NCBI RefSeq assembly: GCF_051201685.1
Contig: NZ_CP179213.1
Span: 2,790,001 to 2,854,000 of the forward strand
Origin: Luminiphilus sp051201685
Lineage (GTDB): Bacteria; Pseudomonadota; Gammaproteobacteria; Pseudomonadales; Halieaceae
Direction of reading: 5' to 3'
DNA: 64,000 nt
The notes under the pieces were generated by a model. That model saw only the letters and a list, made by a program, of their open reading frames with translations, was not told the origin of the DNA and ran no database searches. A program made the position numbers and the translations under genes. Positions 8,778-16,821 of the stretch are shown here, one piece after another. Position 1 is the stretch's first letter. Every line of letters starts with the position of its first letter.

Positions 8778-9239
8778 TTAATCCAGCACTAACTCAGTGA
8801 CCGGCCGACCCTTAATACCGGCGTAAACCACCAAAATCACGGCATCTTCAGTGCCTATACTGACGCCACCATGGGGCTGGTTTACAAGTTCGATAACACC
8901 ATCCCCTGGATTGACCTCTAACGTTTTCCCCTGAGGTGTCCTCACCTCCAAGCGCCCCTGTAACAAAACACCAGCAGTGGCATAGGGGTGTATGTGCATA
9001 GGCAATGCAGCCCCAGCAGGTATGGTCACGCGAACCACCGATATTTCAGGATCGCCCAAACTGTAAGAAGGGAGTGGGTGGCCATTCCAAGATGTATCTG
9101 ATTTGATCAGAACTTCTGTCGTGATGGATTCCATCCCAGCGAGGGTGTCATCGGCCGCTACTGCCGCAAAGCCCAGCAGACCCGCGATGAAAAACAGCCA
9201 CTGGTTCAAGCTTTTCAGTGCCAACTGCAGCCTCCTCAT
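8778..9239 (-). CDS. secreted or periplasmic cupin-domain protein
   Basis: A 153-residue protein with a signal peptide (basic MRRLQLALK, hydrophobic core WLFFIAGLLGFAAVA, likely cut after AVAA) followed by one small cupin barrel. The barrel shows the metal-ligand pattern in LPMHIHPYATAG (two histidines), GVLLQGRLEV, VNPGDGVIE and NQPHGGVS. Function is unknown; such cupins are often putative dioxygenases or isomerases. The ATG at 9239 was chosen because it begins the signal peptide and has GGGGTGGGGG just upstream. A longer form from 9317 would overlap the next gene and hide the signal sequence. It converges on the EAL gene. Confidence 0.75.
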   Translation of the reverse strand: MRRLQLALKSLNQWLFFIAGLLGFAAVAADDTLAGMESITTEVLIKSDTSWNGHPLPSYSLGDPEISVVRVTIPAGAALPMHIHPYATAGVLLQGRLEVRTPQGKTLEVNPGDGVIELVNQPHGGVSIGTEDAVILVVYAGIKGRPVTELVLD

Positions 9240-9285
9240 CGCCCCCACCCCATCAGTGCCTAAAAGCCGCTGAGCTGCCTCGCGA

Positions 9286-9486
9286 TCAACAGTCGAGCTC
9301 AGATTGAACTCTCGCATCGAGCGCCCCCTGCTCGTTTTCTGTCACCAGAAACTCTATGGGCCTGCAGCACACCTGGCAATCCTCAATATAATCTACCCCA
9401 ACATCCTCGGGGTTAAGCAAAACAGAAATGCCCTCTCCACAGTAGGGACAAGAAATCGTCTGCTCCTGCAATGTCCAATTATTCAT
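9286..9486 (-). CDS. CPXCG-motif cysteine-rich small protein
   Basis: A 66-residue protein with two Cys pairs, CPYCG near the N-terminus and CQVCC later, that probably bind one zinc ion. It matches the CPXCG cysteine-rich family common in Proteobacteria (start IxCPYCGE, then a YIEDCQVCC-RPI block). The function is not known. The ATG at 9486 was chosen over an in-frame start at 9552, which would lie inside the upstream monooxygenase gene; from 9486 there are 7 bases after that gene's stop. It is probably in one transcript with the monooxygenase and perhaps the cupin gene. Confidence 0.85.
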   Translation of the reverse strand: MNNWTLQEQTISCPYCGEGISVLLNPEDVGVDYIEDCQVCCRPIEFLVTENEQGALDARVQSELDC

Positions 9487-9493
9487 GCGACGG

Positions 9494-11038
9494 TCAGCTA
9501 GCCTTCTTGATTTCAACCGCGTCGTTGGCATCCACGCCGGTCGCTGATTCAAAGCTTAGCGCACCATCTTCAAGTGGCTCATCGCGGAACATTTGTCGGT
9601 CCTTGCGAAAGTTCTGTGGATTTACCCACGGACTCTGGTCACCTTGCTTTGGAAACAGGTGCATGACCCGCTGCATATAGCCCGCTGAAAAATCATCAAT
9701 CCATAAGCGCTTAGGCATGGATTGTGCCAGTGCGGATGAAATGCGAGGAGTGAACTGGGAGTTGCCCGTCGCCTTCAAGTGATTCACCACGCGAGTTGTC
9801 CAGTGCGCTATCAGATCGGCCCGCAGCGTCCAAGAGGCGTTGATGTAACCAAAGGTCTGAATCATGTTCGGCACGTTGGAACACATCATGCCTTTGTAGG
9901 TCCACTCCTTAGAGAAGTCCACCGGTTCGCCATCTACCGAGAATTCAGCACCTCCCAGAACCAATAGATTCAGACCTGTCGCAGAGACGATGATATCGGC
10001 CTCTAGATGCTGGCCTGACTTAAGCAAGATACCCTTGGCATCAATCTGCGCAATGTGGTCGGTAACGACATCGGCTTTTCCCGCTTTAAGCACTTCAAAT
10101 AGATCATCGTCAGGAACCAAACACAGCCGCTGGTCCCAAGGGTTATAGTCGGGTGTAAAGTGTTTTTCGACATCCAGAATATCGCCAACCTCTGATTTCA
10201 CCTTCTTGAGTAAGCTACGCCGCAAAATACTTGGGGCCACTCGGGATAGGCCGTAAAAAAACTGCTGCCACACCGTGTTGCGCCAACGGGTCAAGGCGTA
10301 GGCCAGTTTTTCGGGCAGGTGCCTGCGTAGCCAGTTCGCCCCAGCATCAATAGAGGGGCGCGAAATGACGTAGGTGGGTGAGCGCTGCAGCATGGTCACA
10401 TGCTCAGCGGTTGACGCCATGTTGGGCACTAGCGTCATAGCCGTCGCCCCCGAGCCAATCACCACGACTTTTTTATTACTGTAGTCGAGATCTTGAGGCC
10501 AAAACTGCGGATGCACCCAAGTACCGTCAAAACTTTCTTTGCCAGGAAACTCAGGCTGATACCCCGAGTCATAGCTGTAGTACCCCGCACACATCAGCAA
10601 CACATTACAACGGTACTCCACCATGGCGCCTGCTGACTCGACGGACAAAACCCACTGGCCAAGCTCGCTATGCCAGTTCGCTGACTTAAGTTGATGCTGA
10701 AACCGAATATGCTCTCGAACACCGTATTCATCTGCAGTGGCATTCACGTACTCGCGGATGGAGGTCCCATCGGCAATCGCCTTTTCCGCTGACCACGGTT
10801 TAAAGTCATAACCCAAAGTGTGCATGTCGCTGTCGGAGCGAATGCCAGGGTATCGGAATATATCCCAGGTCCCACCAATAGCCTCTCTGCGCTCAATAAT
10901 CGCAAAAGATGAATCCGGGCAATCACGCTGCAAACGCACTCCAGCGCCAATACCTGACAAACCAGCGCCCACTACGATGACATCGAAATACGCGGACTCT
11001 TCAGAAAATGCCTTGCTTGTCCCGACGGTGCTTTCCAT
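9494..11038 (-). CDS. flavin-dependent monooxygenase of the Baeyer-Villiger/FMO class
   Basis: A 514-residue class B flavoprotein monooxygenase. An N-terminal FAD Rossmann motif (VVGAGLSGIGAGVRL) and GGTWDIFRYPGIRSDSDMH lead to the class fingerprint FxGxxxHxxxW, seen as FDGTWVHPQFW. A second dinucleotide (NADPH) motif follows as VVVIGSGATAMTLVPN. SATGLN near the C-terminal third is also typical. Such enzymes insert oxygen into ketones or oxidise heteroatoms; the substrate cannot be read from the sequence. Related genes are usually in lipid, steroid or hydrocarbon degradation contexts, but the neighbours here (CPXCG, cupin, argG) do not point to a pathway. Confidence 0.9.
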   Translation of the reverse strand: MESTVGTSKAFSEESAYFDVIVVGAGLSGIGAGVRLQRDCPDSSFAIIERREAIGGTWDIFRYPGIRSDSDMHTLGYDFKPWSAEKAIADGTSIREYVNATADEYGVREHIRFQHQLKSANWHSELGQWVLSVESAGAMVEYRCNVLLMCAGYYSYDSGYQPEFPGKESFDGTWVHPQFWPQDLDYSNKKVVVIGSGATAMTLVPNMASTAEHVTMLQRSPTYVISRPSIDAGANWLRRHLPEKLAYALTRWRNTVWQQFFYGLSRVAPSILRRSLLKKVKSEVGDILDVEKHFTPDYNPWDQRLCLVPDDDLFEVLKAGKADVVTDHIAQIDAKGILLKSGQHLEADIIVSATGLNLLVLGGAEFSVDGEPVDFSKEWTYKGMMCSNVPNMIQTFGYINASWTLRADLIAHWTTRVVNHLKATGNSQFTPRISSALAQSMPKRLWIDDFSAGYMQRVMHLFPKQGDQSPWVNPQNFRKDRQMFRDEPLEDGALSFESATGVDANDAVEIKKAS

Positions 11039-11160
11039 ACCTTTACCTCGATATTCTATGTTCGGGTTTACTCACCCGAGAATTAGACCATAGTGGCGCG
11101 TCTCTGTGGGGTCATCCAAGGACAGGAGCGGGTGATTTCCAGACACCCATCACCGCGGCG

Positions 11161-12378
11161 CTAGTGCTGTGATCGGCCTTTTTGCGCCGCAATACGCATT
11201 CGCAGTGCATTGAGCTTGATAAACCCCTCAGCGTCCTGTTGATTGTATGCGCCTGCATCGTCTTCGAAGGTGGCAATACTTTCATCAAATAATGAATCGT
11301 CAGATCGCCGACCCAAAACTGTCACGTTACCTTTGTACAAACGTAACCGAACGTCGCCATTCACCCAGCGCTGACTATCATCGATGGCTGACTGCAACAT
11401 AAGCCGCTCTGGTGACCACCAGTAGCCGTTGTAAATAAGTTTAGCGTATCGAGGCATCAGTTCATCTTTAAGGTGCATTGCCTCGCGATCAAGCGTAATC
11501 GACTCCATCGCTCGGTGAGCGCGCAGCATGATGGTGCCCCCCGGGGTCTCATAGCAGCCCCTAGACTTCATCCCCACGTAACGGTTCTCAACGATATCTG
11601 CACGTCCAATGCCGTGGGCACCGCCGCGTTGATTTAATAAGGCAAGCACCTCCGCCGGGGTGTGGGTGACTCCGTCAATGGCCGTGATATCACCACGGCT
11701 AAAACTCAGGGTTATCTCCTCACCCTGATCAGGCGCCGACTCGGGACTGACGGTCCAGCGCCACATCGACTCTTCGGCGTCAGCCCACGGGTCCTCAAGC
11801 ACCCCTCCCTCGTAGGAAATATGCAGGAGATTGGCATCCATAGAATAGGGCGATTTTTTTGAGGCCCCTGAAAAATCAACCGGTATCGCTCGCTGCTCGC
11901 AGTAGGCCATTAATGATTCTCGCGACCCCAGATCCCACTCCCGCCAAGGAGCGATAATCTGAATACCGGGCTTTAAAGCATAAGCGCCCAATTCGAATCG
12001 AATTTGGTCATTTCCCTTCCCCGTAGCACCGTGGGAAATAGCATCTGCACCGGTTTCATTGGCGATCTCAACCAGCCTTTTGGCAATAAGCGGTCTGGCT
12101 ATAGACGTGCCAAGCAGATACTCGCCTTCATAAATGGTATTGGCGCGGAACATGGGGTAAACAAAATCTCGGACAAACTCTTCCCGCAAATCATCGATGA
12201 ATATTTCCTTAATACCCAGTGCCTGCGCTTTTGCTCTGGCGGGTTCAACCTCTTCGCCTTGACCAATATCAGCGGTAAAGGTAACGACCTCGCAGTCGTA
12301 GGTCTCCTGCAACCAACGAACAATAACCGAGGTATCGAGACCGCCAGAGTAGGCAAGTACGACTTTATTGACAGACAT
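11161..12378 (-). CDS. argG: argininosuccinate synthase
   Basis: A 405-residue enzyme joining citrulline and aspartate with ATP to give argininosuccinate in arginine biosynthesis. The N-terminal PP-loop AYSGGLDTSV binds ATP. SHGATGKGNDQIRFE and the citrulline/aspartate-binding SKKSPYSMDANL and GRADIVENRYVGMKSRGCYETPGG-type blocks are intact. The ATG at 12378 gives the usual start MSVNKVVLAYSGG and has AAAGG about 10 nt upstream; a longer frame to 12420 adds an unconserved leader. It is divergent from pyrC across about 110 bases. The argG-pyrC-rnt cluster is also known in Pseudomonas. Confidence 0.97.
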   Translation of the reverse strand: MSVNKVVLAYSGGLDTSVIVRWLQETYDCEVVTFTADIGQGEEVEPARAKAQALGIKEIFIDDLREEFVRDFVYPMFRANTIYEGEYLLGTSIARPLIAKRLVEIANETGADAISHGATGKGNDQIRFELGAYALKPGIQIIAPWREWDLGSRESLMAYCEQRAIPVDFSGASKKSPYSMDANLLHISYEGGVLEDPWADAEESMWRWTVSPESAPDQGEEITLSFSRGDITAIDGVTHTPAEVLALLNQRGGAHGIGRADIVENRYVGMKSRGCYETPGGTIMLRAHRAMESITLDREAMHLKDELMPRYAKLIYNGYWWSPERLMLQSAIDDSQRWVNGDVRLRLYKGNVTVLGRRSDDSLFDESIATFEDDAGAYNQQDAEGFIKLNALRMRIAAQKGRSQH

Positions 12379-12489
12379 GAACACACAACCTTTAAGACAA
12401 TGAAGGGAAAGAAGCGACAAGTTTACGCCTAGAGTGTGAGCTTGCCCAGCACACCCCTGATAGACTTACGGCCAGGTACGGAGCTAGCC

Positions 12490-13530
12490 ATGAAAAAACT
12501 TACTATCACTCAGCCAGACGACTGGCATGTTCACCTCAGAGACGGATCCGCCTTGGGAAGGACCGCCAATGATATTGCTCGATGGGCCCGTCGCGCAGTA
12601 GTTATGCCCAACCTCTCCCCCCCCGTGGTCGATGTTGCAGCCGCCGACGCTTACCGCGAGCGAATCATTAACGCGTTAACGCCAGAGAATCGACATTTTG
12701 ATCCACTGATGACCCTCTACCTTACGGACAATACCTCGGCTGAAGAAATTGCTAGAATCGCTGCGTCATCAACGGTACACGCCATTAAACTCTATCCCGC
12801 GGGCGCCACAACAAACTCCGCCGCAGGTGTTAACGACCTATCCCGTCTATACCCGGTCTTTGAGGCCATGGAAAAGCATGATGTTCCGCTGCTGATTCAC
12901 GGCGAGGTCACAGACTCAGATATTGATATTTTTGATCGTGAAAAAGTATTCATCGATCAGCACCTAGGCCCGCTGGTTGAGCACTTTCCAGGTTTGCGAG
13001 TTATCTTCGAGCACATTACCACCGAAGAAGCCGTTGCCTTTGTTGTGGCGGCACGAGACGGTGTCGCAGCCACTATTACTGCACACCACCTACTGTACAA
13101 TCGAAACGACATGCTGGTGGGTGGAATTCGACCCCATTTCTTCTGTTTACCAATCCTTAAACGCGATCAACATCGAATGGCGCTTTGCCGAGCCGCAACC
13201 TCTGGCAACCCCCGTTTTTTTCTCGGCACAGATTCAGCACCCCATGTCCGTTCAGACAAAGAATCCAGCTGCGGCTGTGCCGGTTGCTACACCGGCCATG
13301 CGGCGATGGAGCTCTACGCCGAGGTCTTTGAAGCCGAGGGTGCACTGGACCAACTGGAGGGATTTGCGAGTCACTTTGGTGCTGATTTTTACAGATTACC
13401 TCGCAACGACGGGACAATTACGCTGGTACAGAAGGCCAATGCAGTACCGACACAGTTGTCCCTGGGCAAGGACGATGTAGTCATTCCTATTCGTGCCGGC
13501 GAAATGTTGCGCTGGGAGCTGGTAACGTGA
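12490..13530 (+). CDS. pyrC: dihydroorotase
   Basis: A 346-residue class II dihydroorotase, close in length to E. coli PyrC. It cyclises carbamoyl-aspartate to dihydroorotate in pyrimidine synthesis. Zinc ligands are visible in DWHVHLRDG, the carbamylated lysine in HAIKLYPAG, further histidines in LIHGE and FEHITT, and the catalytic aspartate in GTDSAPH. The ATG at 12490 follows a GGAG by 6 nt; in-frame codons back to 12436 are unconserved. Its TGA overlaps the GTG start of rnt (GTGA at 13527-13530), so the two are coupled. Confidence 0.97.
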   Translation: MKKLTITQPDDWHVHLRDGSALGRTANDIARWARRAVVMPNLSPPVVDVAAADAYRERIINALTPENRHFDPLMTLYLTDNTSAEEIARIAASSTVHAIKLYPAGATTNSAAGVNDLSRLYPVFEAMEKHDVPLLIHGEVTDSDIDIFDREKVFIDQHLGPLVEHFPGLRVIFEHITTEEAVAFVVAARDGVAATITAHHLLYNRNDMLVGGIRPHFFCLPILKRDQHRMALCRAATSGNPRFFLGTDSAPHVRSDKESSCGCAGCYTGHAAMELYAEVFEAEGALDQLEGFASHFGADFYRLPRNDGTITLVQKANAVPTQLSLGKDDVVIPIRAGEMLRWELVT

Positions 13531-14177
13531 CAGCAAAGAGCGACTTCTCGATGCGAGATCGCTTCAGAGGCTTTCTACCCGTGATCGTGGATGTAGAGAC
13601 TGGCGGTTTTAATGCTGCAACTGACGCTCTGCTGGAGGTCGCCGCCACACTGATTCACGTAGACGACCGAGGCGAAGTTGTCTTGGGTGACACCCTCAGC
13701 TTTAACGTAGAGCCCTTTGAAGGCGCCAACATGGAGCCGTCTGCGCTTGAATTTACAGGCATAGACCCCGAGAACCCCCTTCGCGCCGCGTTGCCAGAAG
13801 CTATCGCGCTAGGTGAGCTCTTCACCCGGATTCGCAAGGAGGTGCGGGACGCAGGATGCACCAGAGCCATATTGGTAGGACACAATGCGCACTTTGATGC
13901 TGGCTTCATTAACAGTGCCAGCCTTCGATGCGACCTTAAGCGCAACCCCTTTCATCCCTTCTCACATTTCGATACCGCAACCTTAGCGGGGCTCGCATTT
14001 GGGCACACGGTACTGGCACAAGCTTGCCGGCGAGCCGGCATCGATTTCAATAATAGCGAAGCCCACTCAGCCGCCTATGATGCGACGAAAACCGCCGAGC
14101 TTTTCTGCTGCATTGTTAATCAGTGGCAGCGACTCGGTGGCTGGCAGTGGCCGGCGATTCCTGAGGGCCACGAATAA
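13527..14177 (+). CDS. rnt: ribonuclease T
   Basis: A 216-residue DEDDh 3'-5' exoribonuclease that trims tRNA and other stable RNA 3' ends. The exonuclease motifs are in place: VDVETGGF (DxE), GHNAHFDAGF (second Asp) and EAHSAAYDATKTAEL (His and last Asp). The start is GTG overlapping the pyrC stop. The last 62 bases overlap the 3' end of the convergent amidohydrolase gene on the other strand, so the two transcripts would be antisense at their ends. Confidence 0.95.
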   Translation: MTAKSDFSMRDRFRGFLPVIVDVETGGFNAATDALLEVAATLIHVDDRGEVVLGDTLSFNVEPFEGANMEPSALEFTGIDPENPLRAALPEAIALGELFTRIRKEVRDAGCTRAILVGHNAHFDAGFINSASLRCDLKRNPFHPFSHFDTATLAGLAFGHTVLAQACRRAGIDFNNSEAHSAAYDATKTAELFCCIVNQWQRLGGWQWPAIPEGHE

Positions 14178-15870
14178 GCGACCCCGGATACTGGTCGTGG
14201 AACTTACCATCGCTAAAGGTCAACACCCCTGACTTGATCGTCGCTTTATAGCCCTTGGCGTCCTGCAACAGGCGCATGCCGCCCGCGGGCAGGTCATGGG
14301 CGACCCAAGGCTGGTTCAACCCCAAAGCATCAAGATCAATGACATTGAGATCGGCCAGGTACCCCTCAGAAATTAGACCACGGTCATTGAGCCCGTAAAG
14401 CTGTGCCGTGCTAGCACACTGGCGTCGAATGGCCTGCTCAATGGGTATGCGACCTCTGTCTCGATCACGCACCCAGTGTTGCAATAAAAAAGTGGTCGCC
14501 GCGGCATCGCAAATCGTCCCACAATGTGCGCCGCCATCAGACAAAGAGTTAACGCAATCATCGGATGCGAGAATCGGCTCCAGAAAATCAAGATTGCCGT
14601 CAGCGTAATTGAGTAGCGGAAAATAGATAAAACCCTGCCCCTCATTGGCCATCATGGCGTCGTAGGCAAACGCCTCAGGTGACATGCCCGCCTCTTCCGC
14701 AAGCGCAGCAATTGAATCTTTGGCGGTGGGTTCGTAGTCGAAACCTTCAGTCATTGGGTACTGCATTTGGAAAGCAGCAATCATAAGCTCCAATAACAGT
14801 TTGAGATCTGTTTCGGGTAAATCGGGCTCCTCAGCCAACAACTGCTCTTTGAATTTTGAATCTTTGAGCTTCTCGAGCTGCTCAGGCCAAGTGAGATCCT
14901 TGATAGCCAACCAACTGGGTTTAAAGGAAAAGGGATGAAAAGTCGCCTGCCAACCCAGAATCAACCCGGTACCCCGTAACGCAATCTGCGCCACAAGATG
15001 TGCTCCCCGAGCATTCTCATCCCGCATTGAGGCGAGTTGGTGTTCGAGAGCCATAGCCTTTATGGGAGACTGCAATGCTGTGAAACTTACTGGCAAGCCT
15101 GTCTCTCGGCTCAGGTCACCCATCCACTCAAATTCATTCCACTCGGGCATCAGGTCGCTTGACAGCTCGAAGACGCCATAACCCACTCTACCCATCGCTC
15201 GCCCTATACCAACAAGCTCCTCTGGTGTCGCCGTCGTCCCAGGCACTAACTCGCCGTCGACTGATTTGTGCAACACCGTGCGTGAGGTCGAAAACCCCAG
15301 CGCTCCGGCTCGTAAACCTTCTTCAACGATGGCCGACATACGCGCGATGTCTGTTTCAGTAGGTGCTTCGTTGGCAGCTCCGCGATCACCCATTACGTAA
15401 GCTCGAACGGCACCATGGGGCACCTGAGTCGCTATATCTATACTTCTGGGAAGGGCCTCCAATGCGTCGAGATACTCAGGAAAAGACTCCCAGTTCCACT
15501 TCATACCCTCGGACAAGGCTGACCCCGGAATATCCTCAACGCCCTCCATCAAACCGATAAGCCAATCGTGCCGGTCCTTTGCTGCCGGGGCAAAACCCAC
15601 TCCACAGTTACCCATCACCACGGTGGTAATGCCGTGCCAAGCCGACGGCGCCATTTCCTGATCCCAGGTGGCCTGACCATCGTAATGCGTATGAATATCG
15701 ACAAAACCCGGAGTTACATAGCAGCCCGCCGCGTTGATCTCTTTGGCCGCAGCGCCCAAATCCTGTCCTACTGCCGCGATCAGGCCATCTTTGACAGCCA
15801 CATCCGCTGTAAAGGGCGTGTCGCCAGACCCGTCTACGACGGTGCCACCTCTGATGATTAAATCGTACAT
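14116..15870 (-). CDS. amidohydrolase, N-acyl-D-amino-acid deacylase-like
   Basis: A 584-residue amidohydrolase of the D-aminoacylase/amidohydrolase-3 group. It starts with the beta-sandwich MYDLIIRGGTVVDGSGD, then the metal-binding FVDIHTHYDGQ and WHGITTVVMGNCGVGFAP. A late SDGGAHCGT carries an active-site aspartate, and DLNVIDLDALG closes the C-terminal sandwich. It probably hydrolyses an N-acylated D-amino acid or related amide; the substrate is unknown. No signal peptide is seen, so it should be cytoplasmic. It is transcribed alone, against rnt, with overlapping 3' ends. Confidence 0.85.
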   Translation of the reverse strand: MYDLIIRGGTVVDGSGDTPFTADVAVKDGLIAAVGQDLGAAAKEINAAGCYVTPGFVDIHTHYDGQATWDQEMAPSAWHGITTVVMGNCGVGFAPAAKDRHDWLIGLMEGVEDIPGSALSEGMKWNWESFPEYLDALEALPRSIDIATQVPHGAVRAYVMGDRGAANEAPTETDIARMSAIVEEGLRAGALGFSTSRTVLHKSVDGELVPGTTATPEELVGIGRAMGRVGYGVFELSSDLMPEWNEFEWMGDLSRETGLPVSFTALQSPIKAMALEHQLASMRDENARGAHLVAQIALRGTGLILGWQATFHPFSFKPSWLAIKDLTWPEQLEKLKDSKFKEQLLAEEPDLPETDLKLLLELMIAAFQMQYPMTEGFDYEPTAKDSIAALAEEAGMSPEAFAYDAMMANEGQGFIYFPLLNYADGNLDFLEPILASDDCVNSLSDGGAHCGTICDAAATTFLLQHWVRDRDRGRIPIEQAIRRQCASTAQLYGLNDRGLISEGYLADLNVIDLDALGLNQPWVAHDLPAGGMRLLQDAKGYKATIKSGVLTFSDGKFHDQYPGSLIRGPQESPATASHRVAATD

Positions 15871-15931
15871 AGCTACTGTCTCCGGTTTATCTCATGAGTA
15901 GAACTTAACAAATCCCGCGCAATCTCCAAAA

Positions 15932-16531
15932 TCATCCTTCTTCACCTGAAATCTGGTTGAGTAATATATCTAGCTCTACGATCAACTCATTCAGTGTTGC
16001 CATACCGAGCAACTCATATTTAATGGACTCATCAAAAGGCAGCAGCTGTATCAGATTGAAGGCCACCTCCCAGGCGTTGTTGTAATCAATCGTTAAGTTC
16101 ATTCGCTGGATATGCGGATGGGACTCCAAACCACGCAGAACGACCTCAAGAGAACGCCACTCGTCGGTCATGGGCGCTGGCTCTAAAGGCCCCTCCATAC
16201 TGACTCGAGACCGAATCAAACCCGAGGGATCACGCCAAACCTCCGCAATATCGAACCGCTCCTCTCCTCGAATAGTAATTCCCAGCAGGCCGTTAGGCAG
16301 TTGATCAAAATCGGTAATTCGAGCGTGGGTGCCATAGTCTCCAACATCTGGGGTGGTTTGCGAGCCGCCACTGACCTCAGACCCCTGACGCAACCAGACA
16401 ACGCCAAATCCGGTGCCCGTGCGCATGCAAGCTGCCACCATGTCCAAATATCGTTGCTCAAATATCTGAAGCGGCATGTAACCGTAGGGCACAAGGGCCG
16501 AAGATAAAGGGAAGAGCGGTATCTCAGTCAT
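15932..16531 (-). CDS. LON substrate-binding-domain protein
   Basis: A 199-residue protein built only of the N-terminal (PUA-like) LON domain, with no ATPase or protease part. The signature IPLFPLSSALVPYG, LQIFEQRYLDMVAACM, FGVVWLRQGSEV and a GTHARITDFDQLPNGLLGITIRGEERF stretch are typical. The role is unknown; such stand-alone domains may bind misfolded proteins. The ATG overlaps the TGA of the upstream cysteine-cluster gene by 4 bases (ATGA), so the two are coupled. Confidence 0.9.
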   Translation of the reverse strand: MTEIPLFPLSSALVPYGYMPLQIFEQRYLDMVAACMRTGTGFGVVWLRQGSEVSGGSQTTPDVGDYGTHARITDFDQLPNGLLGITIRGEERFDIAEVWRDPSGLIRSRVSMEGPLEPAPMTDEWRSLEVVLRGLESHPHIQRMNLTIDYNNAWEVAFNLIQLLPFDESIKYELLGMATLNELIVELDILLNQISGEEG

Positions 16532-16821
16532 AATGGACTCTCAGGGCGGCTGGCGCTTTCCAAATGGTTCAATAACTCTAACGCTTGCTCGGCACTGTCA
16601 CCACAGACATCCGCATGAGGTTTGAAGTCACCGCACACCGCCGGCCTCCTGGCGTCTTTGAAAAGGGCACAGCCCCGCTGCGCATCAAGGTGAACACAAG
16701 GCGTCCCTGGGGGTTTGCCCTGTGGCATACCAAAGAATGGGCGTGCTATACCGGGTGCTATACAGCAAGCACCACAACCGGCACGACACGCAAAAGTTTC
16801 ATCGGCCACCTTCAGGTCCAA
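16528..16821 (-). CDS. YkgJ-family cysteine-cluster protein
   Basis: A 97-residue protein of the YkgJ/UPF0153 (CxxCxxCC zinc/iron chelator-like) family. The N-terminal FACRAGCGACCIAPGI carries four cysteines. Later TPCVHLD, RGCALF, AVCGDF and DVCGDS supply more, enough for a metal or Fe-S site. The biochemical role is unknown. It starts 23 bases inside the end of the exporter gene and ends with an ATGA overlap with the LON-domain gene, so all three form one operon. Confidence 0.88.
   Translation of the reverse strand: MDLKVADETFACRAGCGACCIAPGIARPFFGMPQGKPPGTPCVHLDAQRGCALFKDARRPAVCGDFKPHADVCGDSAEQALELLNHLESASRPESPL

Noticed and set aside
11131..11154. GGTGAT/ATCACC inverted repeat after argG as terminator
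   Set aside because: The stem is only 6 bp with a 12-nt loop and no T-run in the argG direction.
12004..12432. Forward frame opposite argG
   Set aside because: It is antisense to a fully conserved argG and has no recognisable motif.
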